Of a stretch of DNA of 64,000 bases, positions 54,611 through 63,839 are shown in pieces. Position numbers and translations under genes: made by a program. Source of the stretch: Pseudomonas fluorescens (lineage in GTDB: Bacteria > Pseudomonadota > Gammaproteobacteria > Pseudomonadales > Pseudomonadaceae); NCBI RefSeq assembly GCF_002837185.1, contig NZ_KZ477989.1, positions 193,276 to 257,275 on the forward strand. Reading direction: 5' to 3'. Below the pieces are notes generated by a model, which worked only from the letters and a program-made list of their open reading frames with translations, ran no database searches and was not told the origin of the DNA. Each line of letters starts with the position of its first letter. Position 1 is the first letter of the stretch.

Positions 54611-54988
54611 TTCTCGGCTGCCAAGCCTGCCGCAGCGCGTTGCTCGGTAAAAAACGGCTGCCTGAGGTATATGTTCAGCCGACACTTAGGTTGTGATGTA
54701 ACAAAACTCGCACATGAAGTTGAGGCTTTTTAACTTTATGCCGATAGCGTTCTTCAAATGCGTCGCTATAATGCAGCCTGTACAGAGGTCAGCCCAATTC
54801 AGCTATTGGGATCGGAGCTCGCCCGGCGCCGCATTCCGTGCGCATGGTCGATTAAAGCAGTGGATTGAAAAAGCGATCTCAGGTCCCTACTTAAACTTGG
54901 ACAGGGCGTCTGTTCAAGTAGGTATACCCGCGGCGCCTTCTGGCTTGAAGTTGTACCCTTATTAAACCCAACTCAATTAGGTAACACT
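54611..54988. other. Intergenic region between pcaR and the 66-aa gene
   Basis: About 380 bases without a convincing gene. Short frames lack ribosome binding sites. It should contain the promoters for the flanking genes but I see no strong terminator, repeat or RNA structure. Confidence 0.4.
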
Positions 54989-55189
54989 GTGACGAAAGAT
55001 GAACTGCGCGCGGAACTTGAGCGCCAGGAGCAACGTTACAAGGACGTTTACGGCGGGGAAGTCACCACCTACGCCGCCCAGCCTGAGCCGGAACGTAAGC
55101 CATGGCGCAAGCGCGCCAGCCTGCTGGACCAGGCATTCGCCCAGGAAATCCAGAAGATCGAGCAGGAACTCAAAGCCGAAGAGCCCTAG
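54989..55189 (+). CDS. Small conserved hydrophilic protein
   Basis: A 66-aa highly charged protein rich in Glu, Lys, Arg and Gln ([22 protein letters not shown], then [21 protein letters not shown]), predicted mostly helical. GTG start with a weak ribosome binding site, so the start is uncertain. Resembles small uncharacterised proteins common in Pseudomonas. Its role is unknown. Confidence 0.6.
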   Translation: MTKDELRAELERQEQRYKDVYGGEVTTYAAQPEPERKPWRKRASLLDQAFAQEIQKIEQELKAEEP

Positions 55190-55518
55190 GGCTGTGCGTT
55201 GAGCCTCCAGGCTTTACGGTCTGTGCCGGCCATCGCCTGCGAAGGGCATCGCCCTTCAAAGCCACTGGTCGGCGCCCTACTGCTGCTAACGAAATTTCAT
55301 ACAAATGTTTCACACATGACATTTTCGTGTCGAAACCGCGTTTTTTCGCGCCCGGGCTTTACAAATCAACCACTTGCCAAAGCCCCGAAAACCCTGGGAT
55401 GCGCCTGCACAGCCCGGTTTTTTTCAAGCTAGATTGTTACCGATGAGCAGCTAATGCATCGATTACTGAGGTTTTCTGGCATAATCGCGCCCCCTTACGA
55501 CCGGGTCAGAAAACCTTC
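55190..55518. other. Intergenic region before the phosphate transporter
   Basis: About 330 bases with no gene recognised. A TGGCATAAT-type -10 element lies near 55478 and probably drives the transporter gene. Confidence 0.4.
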
Positions 55519-56994
55519 ATGATCGATTTATTCAGCGGACTGGATGCTTGGGTTCTAGTGAGCCTGTTGCTCGCCCTGGCCTTTGTCCTCGCCTTCGAGT
55601 TCATCAATGGCTTTCATGACACCGCTAACGCGGTGGCCACAGTCATCTATACCAAAGCCATGCCGCCGCACCTGGCGGTGTTCTTCTCCGGGGTGTTCAA
55701 CTTCCTTGGCGTGTTGCTCGGCGGTGTAGGTGTCGCCTACGCCATCGTGCATCTGCTGCCGGTGGAATTGCTGATCAATGTGAACACCGGCCATGGTTTG
55801 GCAATGGTCTTCTCATTGTTGGCGGCGGCAATCACCTGGAACCTGGGCACCTGGTACTTCGGTATCCCCGCCTCCAGCTCCCACACGCTGATCGGCTCGA
55901 TCCTCGGTGTGGGCCTGGCCAACGCCCTGATCAACGATATTCCCCTGGCTGACGGTGTGAACTGGCAGAAAGCGATCGATATCGGTGCGTCCCTGGTGTT
56001 CTCGCCGATGGCCGGCTTTCTCGTCGCAGCCCTGGTGCTGATCGGCCTGAAGTGGTGGCGCCCGCTGTCGAAGATGCACAAGACCCCGGACCAGCGCCGC
56101 AAGCTTGACGACAAGAAGCACCCGCCGTTCTGGAACCGCCTGGTGCTGGTGATTTCGGCCATGGCTGTCAGCTTCGTGCACGGCTCCAACGATGGGCAAA
56201 AAGGCATCGGCCTGATCATGCTCGTGCTGATCGGTATCGTGCCGGCGCAGTTCGTGCTCGACCTGGGCAGCACCACCTACCAGATCGAACGTACCCGCGA
56301 CGCCACCGTGCATTTGAGCCAGTTCTACCAGCGCAACAATGCCACCCTCGGCGAGTTCCTGGCCCTGGGCAAAAGCGTGAAAGACGATCTGCCGGGCAAG
56401 TTCCAATGCAACCCGCAGCAGACCGAGCCGACTATCAACGCGCTCGTTGATACGCTCAAAGGTGTTTCCGACTACCACGCGTTGAGTGCCGACCAGCGCA
56501 TTGAAGTACGTCGTTACCTGCTCTGCCTGGACGATACCGCCAAGAAAGTCGGCAAGCTGCCTGGCCTGGATGCGCGTGAAAAGTCCGACCTCGACAAGCT
56601 GCGCAAGGACCTGACCGCTACGACCGAGTACGCACCGTTCTGGGTGATTCTCGCGGTCGCACTGGCCCTGGGCCTGGGCACCATGGTCGGCTGGAAGCGC
56701 GTGGTGCTGACCATCGGTGAGAAGATCGGCAAGCAAGGCATGACCTATGCCCAAGGCATGTCGGCACAGATCACCACCGCCACCATGATCGGCTTTGCCA
56801 ATATCTTCGCCCTGCCGGTGTCCACCACCCACGTGTTGTCTTCTGGCGTGGCCGGTACCATGGTCGCTAACAAAAGCGGTCTGCAAGGCGGTACGGTCAA
56901 GACTATCCTGATGGCTTGGGTGTTGACCTTGCCGGCAACCGTAGGCCTCTCGGCCGGGTTGTTCTGGCTGGCGTCCTGGGCGCTGGGCAACTGA
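55519..56994 (+). CDS. Inorganic phosphate transporter, PiT family
   Basis: A 491-aa inner-membrane Pi/cation symporter. The PiT signatures GFHDTANAVATVIYTKAM and FVHGSNDGQKGIGLIML are present, with a duplicated architecture and a soluble central loop (about 200-390) between the transmembrane halves. The GVAGTMVANKSGLQGG block near the C-terminus is the second repeat. Low-affinity phosphate uptake is inferred. Monocistronic, ends at a strong terminator. Confidence 0.93.
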   Translation: MIDLFSGLDAWVLVSLLLALAFVLAFEFINGFHDTANAVATVIYTKAMPPHLAVFFSGVFNFLGVLLGGVGVAYAIVHLLPVELLINVNTGHGLAMVFSLLAAAITWNLGTWYFGIPASSSHTLIGSILGVGLANALINDIPLADGVNWQKAIDIGASLVFSPMAGFLVAALVLIGLKWWRPLSKMHKTPDQRRKLDDKKHPPFWNRLVLVISAMAVSFVHGSNDGQKGIGLIMLVLIGIVPAQFVLDLGSTTYQIERTRDATVHLSQFYQRNNATLGEFLALGKSVKDDLPGKFQCNPQQTEPTINALVDTLKGVSDYHALSADQRIEVRRYLLCLDDTAKKVGKLPGLDAREKSDLDKLRKDLTATTEYAPFWVILAVALALGLGTMVGWKRVVLTIGEKIGKQGMTYAQGMSAQITTATMIGFANIFALPVSTTHVLSSGVAGTMVANKSGLQGGTVKTILMAWVLTLPATVGLSAGLFWLASWALGN

Positions 56995-57009
56995 TTAGTC
57001 GCCTGCAAT

Positions 57010-57046
57010 AAAAAAGGTGCGATTCGCGAGAATCGCACCTTTTTTT
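57010..57046 (+). terminator. Rho-independent terminator
   Basis: AAAAAGGTGCGATTC-GCGA-GAATCGCACCTTTTT with seven T residues follows the phosphate transporter stop. Confidence 0.92.
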
Positions 57047-57054
57047 ATGGCCTG

Positions 57055-57088
57055 ATGATCGTTCCCACGCCCTGCATGGGAATGATCG
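57055..57088. repeat. GTTCCCACGC inverted repeat
   Basis: GATCGTTCCCACG and CATGGGAATGATC form an imperfect hairpin. The GTTCCCACGC...GGGAATG motif recurs widely in Pseudomonas intergenic DNA. Confidence 0.5.
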
Positions 57089-57102
57089 GCCAACGATCGG
57101 CC

Positions 57103-57128
57103 AAAAAAAAGGGCGACCGAAGTCGCCC
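57103..57128 (-). terminator. Rho-independent terminator of ccoM-like gene
   Basis: On the minus strand GGGCGACTTCGGTCGCCC is followed by eight T residues. Confidence 0.85.
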
Positions 57129-57162
57129 AAAATGCCTTGCGTGCCCTGTAATCCGGAAAAAC

Positions 57163-57279
57163 CTAAGGTTTTTTACGCTTGTTTGCGTCTTTCCAGATAA
57201 AAAATCCAAATCCTACAAAAAACAGCACCATGAGGCTTACGGTCAGCACTCCGGCAAATACCACATTATCGATAAACAT
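57163..57279 (-). CDS. ccoM: cbb3 oxidase small subunit CcoM
   Basis: A 38-aa single-helix membrane protein, MFIDNVVFAGVLTVSLMVLF followed by FVGFGFFIWKDANKRKKP. Length, the initial M-F-x-D-N-V-V and the ending GFGxFIWKDAxK match, as I recall it, the CcoM subunit found in the Pseudomonas stutzeri cbb3 cytochrome oxidase structure. Ribosome binding site GGAGG lies 6 bases upstream. An ANR-type box is 66 bases upstream, fitting microaerobic expression. The ccoNOQP genes are not in the window. It has its own terminator. Confidence 0.8.
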   Translation of the reverse strand: MFIDNVVFAGVLTVSLMVLFFVGFGFFIWKDANKRKKP

Positions 57280-57344
57280 GACCGGCCTCCTGCACTCGCC
57301 CTGTTGCGATAGGGCTAAGTTAATGGAGAAGGCGCAATGGAAAA

Positions 57345-57358
57345 TTGACGGGGATCAA
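57345..57358. promoter_or_regulatory. ANR/FNR-type box upstream of ccoM
   Basis: TTGAC-GGGG-ATCAA, one mismatch from TTGAT-N4-ATCAA, located 66 bases upstream of the ccoM start. Confidence 0.65.
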
Positions 57359-57422
57359 TGTCGCCCGCGACGGGGCGTAAAGAAGGGCAATAACTGACCT
57401 GGATCAATCCAGGCAAGTTGAT

Positions 57423-57584
57423 TCAACGTTTTTTCGGCTTGTTCTTCGACTTCTTCTTGGCTTTACCCAGGGGCATCGCCTGTTCAAACGCCTGGCGCAC
57501 TTCGTTCAGGCGTTTGTCATTGAGGTCATGCACGCGCTTGGCGCGTTCGGCATTCAGGTCGATCAGCTTGTCGTCGTCACTCAT
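57423..57584 (-). CDS. Small basic-tailed protein, unknown
   Basis: A 53-aa protein, MSDDDKLIDLNAERAKRVHD then a helix and a strongly basic tail (GKAKKKSKNKPKKR). The acidic head and basic tail suggest nucleic-acid binding, but no family is recognised. The ribosome binding site is weak. Minus strand, divergent from the LysR gene across about 130 bases. Confidence 0.5.
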   Translation of the reverse strand: MSDDDKLIDLNAERAKRVHDLNDKRLNEVRQAFEQAMPLGKAKKKSKNKPKKR

Positions 57585-57716
57585 GGCTTGGCTTACGTTA
57601 TGGCGGGAGTGCCCAATAATGCGGTCTCCCGCGCCCGACGGCAAATCAGCGGGCGACAAAAGGCAGGGCATCGACCAGAATCGGCACTTCCCTTCCTCCC
57701 CAGGAGACGCAACCCG

Positions 57717-58589
57717 GTGGCACTGCACAAGGACCTTCCTCCGTTGCTGGCCCTGCGCGCCTTTGAGGCTGTGGCGCGGCACTTGAGCTTTATCAAGGCG
57801 GCAAATGAGTTGTCGGTGACCCAGAGCGCCCTGAGCCACCAGGTGCAGAAACTTGAGCAACACTTGGGCAAACCGCTGTTTATCCGGCGCACACGTGCGA
57901 TAGATCTAACGGTGGACGGCCAGCATTACTACAACGAAATCCGCCCGGCCCTTGATGCCATTGCAACCGCCACCCGCCACCAAAAAGAAGTTCCCGGCCC
58001 GAGCCTGTTGCGCGTCGGCTTGCTGGCGTCCTTTGCCACGCTGTGGTTGGCGCCGCGTCTGGCCGGGTTTCTCGATCGCTACCCGCATATCCAGGTTGAA
58101 TTGCTGCCCGCCATTCAATTGGCCAACGTCGCCGGTGCCGAGGTTGACCTGGCCATCCGTTACGGCAAGGGCGACTGGCCCGACGTGCACGCCACGCGAC
58201 TGATGACCGAAACCCTGTCACCGGTATGCAGCCCGGCCTTCAAGGCCGGCCAATCGCAGGATAGCCCGCTGTTGATGGCCACCTCACACCGCCCGTTCGA
58301 GTGGACGGATTGGTCGCAGCATTATCAGGTCGACCTTGAGCGCCACCCTCGCGTGATGCTGCATGACTACAACATCGTGGTCGAAGCCACCGTGGCCGGC
58401 CAGGGAATCGCCATGGGCCGCCATCGCCTGATCCAACGCAAGCTTCGCGACGGCAGCCTGGTGGAGGCGTTCGACTGGCCGCCGTACCACAGTGAGATCG
58501 GCTATTGGCTGATCACGCCCCACAGTCCGCTGAGCGAAGCGGCGACATGTTTCAGTCAGTGGCTGCAGGCAACCTGCGCCGACGCATGA
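57717..58589 (+). CDS. LysR family regulator (GcvA-like)
   Basis: A 290-aa LysR regulator. The helix-turn-helix is LSFIKAANELSVTQSALSHQVQKLE and the effector domain follows. GTG start (VALHKDLPPLLALRAFEAVARH) with GGAG about 10 bases upstream. The N-terminus is of the GcvA/AmpR type. It lies upstream of ridA and the aminotransferase gene on the same strand and may control them. Confidence 0.85.
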   Translation: MALHKDLPPLLALRAFEAVARHLSFIKAANELSVTQSALSHQVQKLEQHLGKPLFIRRTRAIDLTVDGQHYYNEIRPALDAIATATRHQKEVPGPSLLRVGLLASFATLWLAPRLAGFLDRYPHIQVELLPAIQLANVAGAEVDLAIRYGKGDWPDVHATRLMTETLSPVCSPAFKAGQSQDSPLLMATSHRPFEWTDWSQHYQVDLERHPRVMLHDYNIVVEATVAGQGIAMGRHRLIQRKLRDGSLVEAFDWPPYHSEIGYWLITPHSPLSEAATCFSQWLQATCADA

Positions 58590-58679
58590 TTTTTTTCGAT
58601 GCGTCGGTTGAGATCTATCCGTTTGTCGGCCACCGGTGCAGCCAACATGCTGGAACCTCACCCCTCAAGAGGTTGCATG

Positions 58680-59150
58680 ATGAGCGACTCCATCCGTCAA
58701 CGCGTTCACGCCCTTGGCCTGACACTGCCGACTGCCAGCCAACCGGCGGCCAACTACATCAACCATGTCGTCAGCGGGAACCAACTCTTCATTTCCGGGC
58801 AGATTCCCCTGCTCGATGGCACGCCCGCCTACGTCGGTCGCGTGGGCGACACGCTGGATGATCAACAAGGCGCGCAGGCGGCAGAACTCGCGGCGCTGGG
58901 CCTGCTCGGGCAACTGAGCGATGCCCTGGGCGATGACCTGTCGCGCGTGGTGCGCATCGTGAAGCTGGGGGTATTCATCGCCTGCAACGCCGATTTCCAG
59001 CGCCAGAGCGTGGTCGCCAATGGCGCGTCGAACCTGCTGGTCAACGCCCTCGGTGACAAAGGCCAGCATGTGCGCACTGCTGTCGGCGTGAGCAGTTTGC
59101 CAGCAGGCGTGGCCGTGGAGGTTGACGCCATTTTCGAGTTGCAACCGTGA
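58680..59150 (+). CDS. RidA family protein
   Basis: A 156-aa RidA/YjgF-type enamine/imine deaminase. The core blocks are NHVVSGNQLFISGQIPLLDG, GDDLSRVVRIVKLGVFIAC, and HVRTAVGVSSLPAGVAVEVDAIFEL, containing the arginine (R in VRTAVGV) that binds the carboxylate. Longer than classical RidA (about 128 aa), so closer to the Rid2/3-type subgroups. GAGG precedes the ATG. Its stop overlaps the GTG start of the aminotransferase gene, so they are coupled and probably work in the same pathway. Confidence 0.88.
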   Translation: MSDSIRQRVHALGLTLPTASQPAANYINHVVSGNQLFISGQIPLLDGTPAYVGRVGDTLDDQQGAQAAELAALGLLGQLSDALGDDLSRVVRIVKLGVFIACNADFQRQSVVANGASNLLVNALGDKGQHVRTAVGVSSLPAGVAVEVDAIFELQP

Positions 59151-60328
59151 CCCCGCTGGACATCCGACAGCTGCGAGCGGCCACGCCTGGCTGCCGGGCC
59201 GGCATCGTGCACTTCAATCATGCCGGCGCGTCTCTGCCCAGCCAGGCCACCCTCGACGCCATCGTCGCGCAACTGCAACGTGAAGCCCAGGACGGTCCGA
59301 TGGAAGCTGGCGAGCATGGCGCCCTGCTGGTGGAGCAGGCCCGTCGCGCCGCCGGGCAATTGCTCAATGCGCCTGCGTCCTCGATTGCCTTCGCCAGCAG
59401 TGGCTCGACGGCGTGGAACCTGGCGTTCCAGGCCCTGGGACCGTGGCAGCCGGGTGACCGCATCCTGGTGGGCCGGCATGAATGGGGCGGTAACCTGGCG
59501 AGCATGGCCATGGCCGTGCAAGCAGGTGCTCGAATCGACGTCATCCCCTGCGATGCGGCCGGCGCAGTGTGCCCGGTGGCACTGGAGGCGATGATTGACG
59601 CCGACGTGAAGTTGATCAACCTCACCTGGCTACCGGCCAACGGTGGGCTGATCAACCCTGCCCAGGCCATCGGCGAAGTGGCGCGGCGTCACGCCATCCC
59701 CTACTTTATCGACGCTGGACAGGCGCTCGGCCAGGTGCCTGTGGATGTGCAGGCGCTGCACTGCGATGTGCTCAAGTGCGCCGGCCGCAAGCACCTGCGC
59801 GGGCCACGGGGCACAGCACTGTTGTATGTAAGGCCGGCGTTTTTGCAGCGCCTGAATCCTGCCCAGCGCGATGTGTTTTCAGCTCCCTGGACCGCCGCCG
59901 GTTTCGATTTGCGCAACGACGCGCGGCGCTTCGAGACCAGCGAAGCGTCCTTTGCCTTGCTGGCCGGACTCGGCAATGCCTTGCAGGAGATCAACCAACT
60001 GGGGATAGAAGCGGTATGGGAGAGCGTCTCGCGCACCAGCGCGCGAATCCGCGAAGGGCTGCGCCAGATCCCGGGGATTTCCTTGCATGACGTGGGCACG
60101 CTTCAGTCCGGACTGATCGCCTTCAACCTGAGCGGTTGGGACGCCTTCGAACTCAAGCAGCGCCTGGGCTTGCAGCGCATCAACATCGGCGCCAACGGTG
60201 TGGCCTACACACCACTGGACATGCAGGCGCGCGGGTTGAACAGCATTGCGCGAATCTCCGTCAGCCCATTCAACGACGACCGGGACTGCGAGTTACTGCT
60301 GGGGGCCTTGCGAGCACTGCGCGACTAA
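59147..60328 (+). CDS. PLP-dependent aminotransferase class V fold protein
   Basis: A 393-aa fold type I PLP enzyme. The cofactor region has FASSGSTAWNLAF, the Asp in FIDAGQALGQV and the Schiff-base Lys in LKCAGRKHLRGPRG. It resembles the class V group that includes NifS-like desulfurases, EgtE and isopenicillin N epimerase. RidA next to it suggests a reaction that releases a reactive enamine, as seen for PLP lyases. GTG start overlaps ridA. Its stop overlaps the stop of the convergent hypothetical gene. Confidence 0.82.
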   Translation: MTPLDIRQLRAATPGCRAGIVHFNHAGASLPSQATLDAIVAQLQREAQDGPMEAGEHGALLVEQARRAAGQLLNAPASSIAFASSGSTAWNLAFQALGPWQPGDRILVGRHEWGGNLASMAMAVQAGARIDVIPCDAAGAVCPVALEAMIDADVKLINLTWLPANGGLINPAQAIGEVARRHAIPYFIDAGQALGQVPVDVQALHCDVLKCAGRKHLRGPRGTALLYVRPAFLQRLNPAQRDVFSAPWTAAGFDLRNDARRFETSEASFALLAGLGNALQEINQLGIEAVWESVSRTSARIREGLRQIPGISLHDVGTLQSGLIAFNLSGWDAFELKQRLGLQRINIGANGVAYTPLDMQARGLNSIARISVSPFNDDRDCELLLGALRALRD

Positions 60329-60666
60329 ACCTCGATGTCTACCCACAAGCCCTGGCGCGGTGCGTCTTCAATCAGCGGCGCCACGGGAACGGTGTTGTCG
60401 GCGTTGAGCAGATCGCCGGGAATCGGCAGGTGCTGCTCAGGGTCGTCGCCGGCTTCACGCTGACGTTTTTGCTGCTCTTGCTGGCGGCGTTGTTCTTCGC
60501 GCAGCAGAAAGGTCGATTGCTCCGCATCGCCCTTTTTCAGGTCGATGGTGCTCTCGTTGGAGCCCGGTTGAACCGGCACAACGGGCGGGATATCCGGCTT
60601 CTGGCGCACCGGATCGAGTTGCGACGTGACCGGCACGACACTGACGGGCAGCATGGGTGGCAACAT
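60325..60666 (-). CDS. Proline-rich hypothetical protein
   Basis: A 113-aa protein rich in Pro and Gln with a charged coiled region (REEQRRQQEQQKRQREAG) in the middle. It has no signal peptide or membrane segment and I recognise no fold. The ATG at 60666 has GGAG about 10 bases upstream; the TTG seven codons before is less likely. Its stop overlaps the convergent aminotransferase stop. Confidence 0.6.
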   Translation of the reverse strand: MLPPMLPVSVVPVTSQLDPVRQKPDIPPVVPVQPGSNESTIDLKKGDAEQSTFLLREEQRRQQEQQKRQREAGDDPEQHLPIPGDLLNADNTVPVAPLIEDAPRQGLWVDIEV

Positions 60667-60885
60667 AATCTTGATTCTCCTGATCAACAGGCTGTCGGCG
60701 CGCCTCAGGGCGACTTGAGCGTTCGCTCGCCAAGCTGTGACCCAGTCGACAGTTGTGAGTGCCCGCCACCCGTCGATTTAGCCGGCGGGCGTGCACACCA
60801 ACCCAGTAGTTTTCGTCAGAGTCCTTGGGCATGGGGCCTTGTTCCGTTAAGATAGTCGGCTTTTTCACGGCGGGAGTCAGGCAGC

Positions 60886-63732
60886 ATGGCGCAGCAGTAT
60901 CAACCGGGGCAACGCTGGATTAGTGACAGCGAAGCAGAGCTGGGGTTAGGCACCGTTCTGGCACAGGACGGCCGCTTGTTGACCGTGCTCTATCCGGCCA
61001 CTGGCGACACTCGCCAGTATGCGCTACGGAATGCGCCCCTCACCCGCGTGAGGTTTTCGCCGGGTGACAGCATCACCCATTTCGAAGGCTGGAAAATGAC
61101 CGTACAGGAAGTCGATGACGTCGACGGCCTGCTGGTCTACCACGGCCTCAACGGGCAGAACGAGCAGGTCACCCTGCCAGAAACCCAGCTGTCCAACTTC
61201 ATCCAGTTCCGCCTCGCCAGCGACCGCCTGTTCGCCGGGCAGATCGACCCGCTGGCCTGGTTCTCGCTGCGCTACCACACCCTGGAACACACCAGCCGCC
61301 AGCTGCAGTCTTCGCTGTGGGGCCTGGGCGGCGTGCGTGCGCAACCCATCGCGCACCAACTGCACATCGCCCGCGAAGTCGCCGACCGTATCGCACCACG
61401 GGTATTGCTGGCCGACGAAGTGGGCCTGGGCAAGACCATCGAAGCGGGCCTGGTGATCCATCGCCAGTTGCTCTCGGGCCGTGCCAGCCGCGTGCTGATC
61501 CTGGTCCCGGAAAACCTGCAGCACCAGTGGCTGGTGGAAATGCGCCGCCGCTTCAACCTGCAGGTTGCACTGTTTGACGAAGAACGCTTTATCGAAAGCG
61601 ATGCCACCAACCCGTTCGAAGACACCCAACTGGCGCTGGTCGCCCTGGAATGGCTGGTGGACGACGAGAAGGCCCAGGACGCGCTGTTCGCTGCCGGTTG
61701 GGACCTGCTGGTGGTCGACGAAGCCCACCATCTGGTGTGGCACGAAGACAAGGCCAGCGCCGAGTACTCGCTGGTCGAGCAACTGGCCGAAGTGATTCCC
61801 GGCGTGCTGCTGCTCACCGCCACCCCGGAACAACTGGGCCAGGACAGCCACTTCGCGCGCCTGCGCCTGCTCGACCCGAACCGCTTCCACGACCTGCACG
61901 CCTTCCGCGCCGAGAGCGAGAACTACCGCCCGGTGGCCGAAGCCGTGCAGGAGCTGCTGGACAAGGGCCGTTTGTCGCCTGCCGCGCACAAGACCATCCA
62001 GGGTTTCCTTGGTAACGAAGGCGAAGCCTTGCTGACCGCCGTCAACGATGGCGACACCGAAGCCAGCGCGCGCCTGGTGCGTGAGCTGCTCGACCGCCAC
62101 GGCACCGGCCGCGTGCTGTTTCGCAACACCCGCGCCGCCGTGCAAGGCTTCCCGGAGCGCAAGCTGCACGCCTACCCGCTGCCGAACCCGGACGAATACA
62201 TGGAGTTGCCGCTGGGCGAACACGCCGAGCTGTACCCGGAAGTCAGCTTCCAGGCACAACCGGACATCGAGGAAGAGCACCGCTGGTGGCGCTTCGACCC
62301 GCGTGTCGAGTGGCTGATCGATCAGCTGAAAATGCTCAAGCGCACCAAGGTCCTGGTGATCTGCGCTCACGCCGAAACCGCCATGGACCTGGAAGACGCA
62401 CTGCGCGTACGCTCCGGCATTCCGGCCACGGTGTTCCACGAAGGCATGAACATCCTCGAACGCGACCGCGCCGCAGCGTACTTCGCCGATGAAGAATTTG
62501 GCGCCCAGGTACTGATCTGTTCGGAAATCGGCAGTGAAGGCCGCAACTTCCAGTTCTCCCACCACCTGGTGCTGTTCGACCTGCCGTCCCACCCCGACCT
62601 GCTGGAACAGCGCATCGGCCGTCTGGACCGGATCGGCCAGAAACACGTGATCGAACTGCACGTGCCGTACCTGGAAACCAGCCCGCAAGAGCGTCTGTTC
62701 CAGTGGTACCACGAAGCCCTGAACGCGTTCCTCAATACCTGCCCGACCGGCAACGCCTTGCAGCATCAGTTCGGCCCACGCCTGCTGCCGCTGCTGGAAA
62801 ACGCCGACGACGGGCAATGGCAGGCCCTGATCGACGAAGCCCGCGCCGAGCGCGAGCGCCTGGAACAGGAGCTGCACACCGGCCGCGACCGTTTGCTGGA
62901 ACTCAACTCCGGCGGCGCGGGTGAAGGTGATGCGCTGGTCGAGGACATCCTCGAGCAGGACGACCAGTTCGCCCTGCCGATCTACATGGAAACCCTGTTC
63001 GACGCCTTCGGCATCGACAGCGAAGACCATTCGGAAAACGCACTGGTCCTCAAGCCCAGCGAAAAGATGCTCGACGCCAGCTTCCCCCTGGGCGACGACG
63101 AAGGTGTAACCATCACCTACGACCGCAACCAGGCGCTGTCGCGTGAAGACATGCAGTTCATCACCTGGGAACACCCGATGGTGCAAGGCGGCATGGACCT
63201 GGTGCTGTCCGGCTCCATGGGCAATACCGCCGTGGCGCTGATCAAGAACAAGGCGCTCAAGCCGGGAACCGTCTTGCTGGAACTGCTGTATGTCAGCGAA
63301 GTGGTTGCCCCGCGCTCGCTGCAACTGGGCCGCTACCTGCCACCGGCAGCCCTGCGCTGCCTGCTGGATGCCAACGGCAATGACCTGTCCGGCCGCGTGT
63401 CGTTCGTGACCTTGAACGACCAGTTGGAAAGCGTGCCGCGGGCCAGCGCCAACAAATTCGTGCAGGCCCAGCGCGACCAGTTGACGCCGCGCATCAACGC
63501 CGGCGAAGAGAAGATCGCCCCGCGTCACGCCGAGCGCGTGGCCGAGGCCAAGCGTCGCCTGGCGGCCGACACCGACGAAGAGCTGGCGCGTTTGACCGCG
63601 CTGCAGGCGGTCAACCCGACCGTACGCGACAGCGAGTTGGTGGCCCTGCGCAACCAGCGCGAGCAAGGCCTGGCCATGCTCGACAAGGCGGCGTTGCGAC
63701 TGGAAGCGATTCGAGTGCTGGTGGCGGGTTGA
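60886..63732 (+). CDS. rapA: RNA polymerase-associated helicase-like protein RapA
   Basis: A 948-aa Swi2/Snf2 ATPase that recycles RNA polymerase during transcription. Walker [10 protein letters not shown] near residue 181; Walker B DEAHH starts at Asp278. The helicase C-terminal motifs are in [18 protein letters not shown] and [13 protein letters not shown]. The N-terminal Tudor-like domains and C-terminal region complete the usual RapA length. Monocistronic with a strong terminator. Confidence 0.96.
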   Translation: MAQQYQPGQRWISDSEAELGLGTVLAQDGRLLTVLYPATGDTRQYALRNAPLTRVRFSPGDSITHFEGWKMTVQEVDDVDGLLVYHGLNGQNEQVTLPETQLSNFIQFRLASDRLFAGQIDPLAWFSLRYHTLEHTSRQLQSSLWGLGGVRAQPIAHQLHIAREVADRIAPRVLLADEVGLGKTIEAGLVIHRQLLSGRASRVLILVPENLQHQWLVEMRRRFNLQVALFDEERFIESDATNPFEDTQLALVALEWLVDDEKAQDALFAAGWDLLVVDEAHHLVWHEDKASAEYSLVEQLAEVIPGVLLLTATPEQLGQDSHFARLRLLDPNRFHDLHAFRAESENYRPVAEAVQELLDKGRLSPAAHKTIQGFLGNEGEALLTAVNDGDTEASARLVRELLDRHGTGRVLFRNTRAAVQGFPERKLHAYPLPNPDEYMELPLGEHAELYPEVSFQAQPDIEEEHRWWRFDPRVEWLIDQLKMLKRTKVLVICAHAETAMDLEDALRVRSGIPATVFHEGMNILERDRAAAYFADEEFGAQVLICSEIGSEGRNFQFSHHLVLFDLPSHPDLLEQRIGRLDRIGQKHVIELHVPYLETSPQERLFQWYHEALNAFLNTCPTGNALQHQFGPRLLPLLENADDGQWQALIDEARAERERLEQELHTGRDRLLELNSGGAGEGDALVEDILEQDDQFALPIYMETLFDAFGIDSEDHSENALVLKPSEKMLDASFPLGDDEGVTITYDRNQALSREDMQFITWEHPMVQGGMDLVLSGSMGNTAVALIKNKALKPGTVLLELLYVSEVVAPRSLQLGRYLPPAALRCLLDANGNDLSGRVSFVTLNDQLESVPRASANKFVQAQRDQLTPRINAGEEKIAPRHAERVAEAKRRLAADTDEELARLTALQAVNPTVRDSELVALRNQREQGLAMLDKAALRLEAIRVLVAG

Positions 63733-63751
63733 TCACTGCCTGCTGAAAAAG

Positions 63752-63782
63752 AAAGGCCCGCACACACTGCGGGCCTTTTTAT
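63752..63782 (+). terminator. Rho-independent terminator of rapA
   Basis: AAAGGCCCGCA / TGCGGGCCTTT with a 6-base loop and a T-tract lies 20 bases after the stop. Confidence 0.92.
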
Positions 63783-63839
63783 GTCTTAAGGGGCTCATCG
63801 GCGCATAGGTATCTACACAACTTCGCAGCCTACAGCCGC

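Noticed and set aside
57423..57863. 146-codon minus-strand frame including the small basic-tailed protein
   Set aside because: The N-terminal 93 codons overlap the LysR start region and are unlike a protein; a 53-codon gene starting MSDDDK is preferred.
61024..63666. Long open frame antisense to rapA, of 880 codons
   Set aside because: It is a by-product of strong third-position GC bias on the coding strand. It has no ribosome binding site and the residues are His/Gln/Val-rich shadow sequence.
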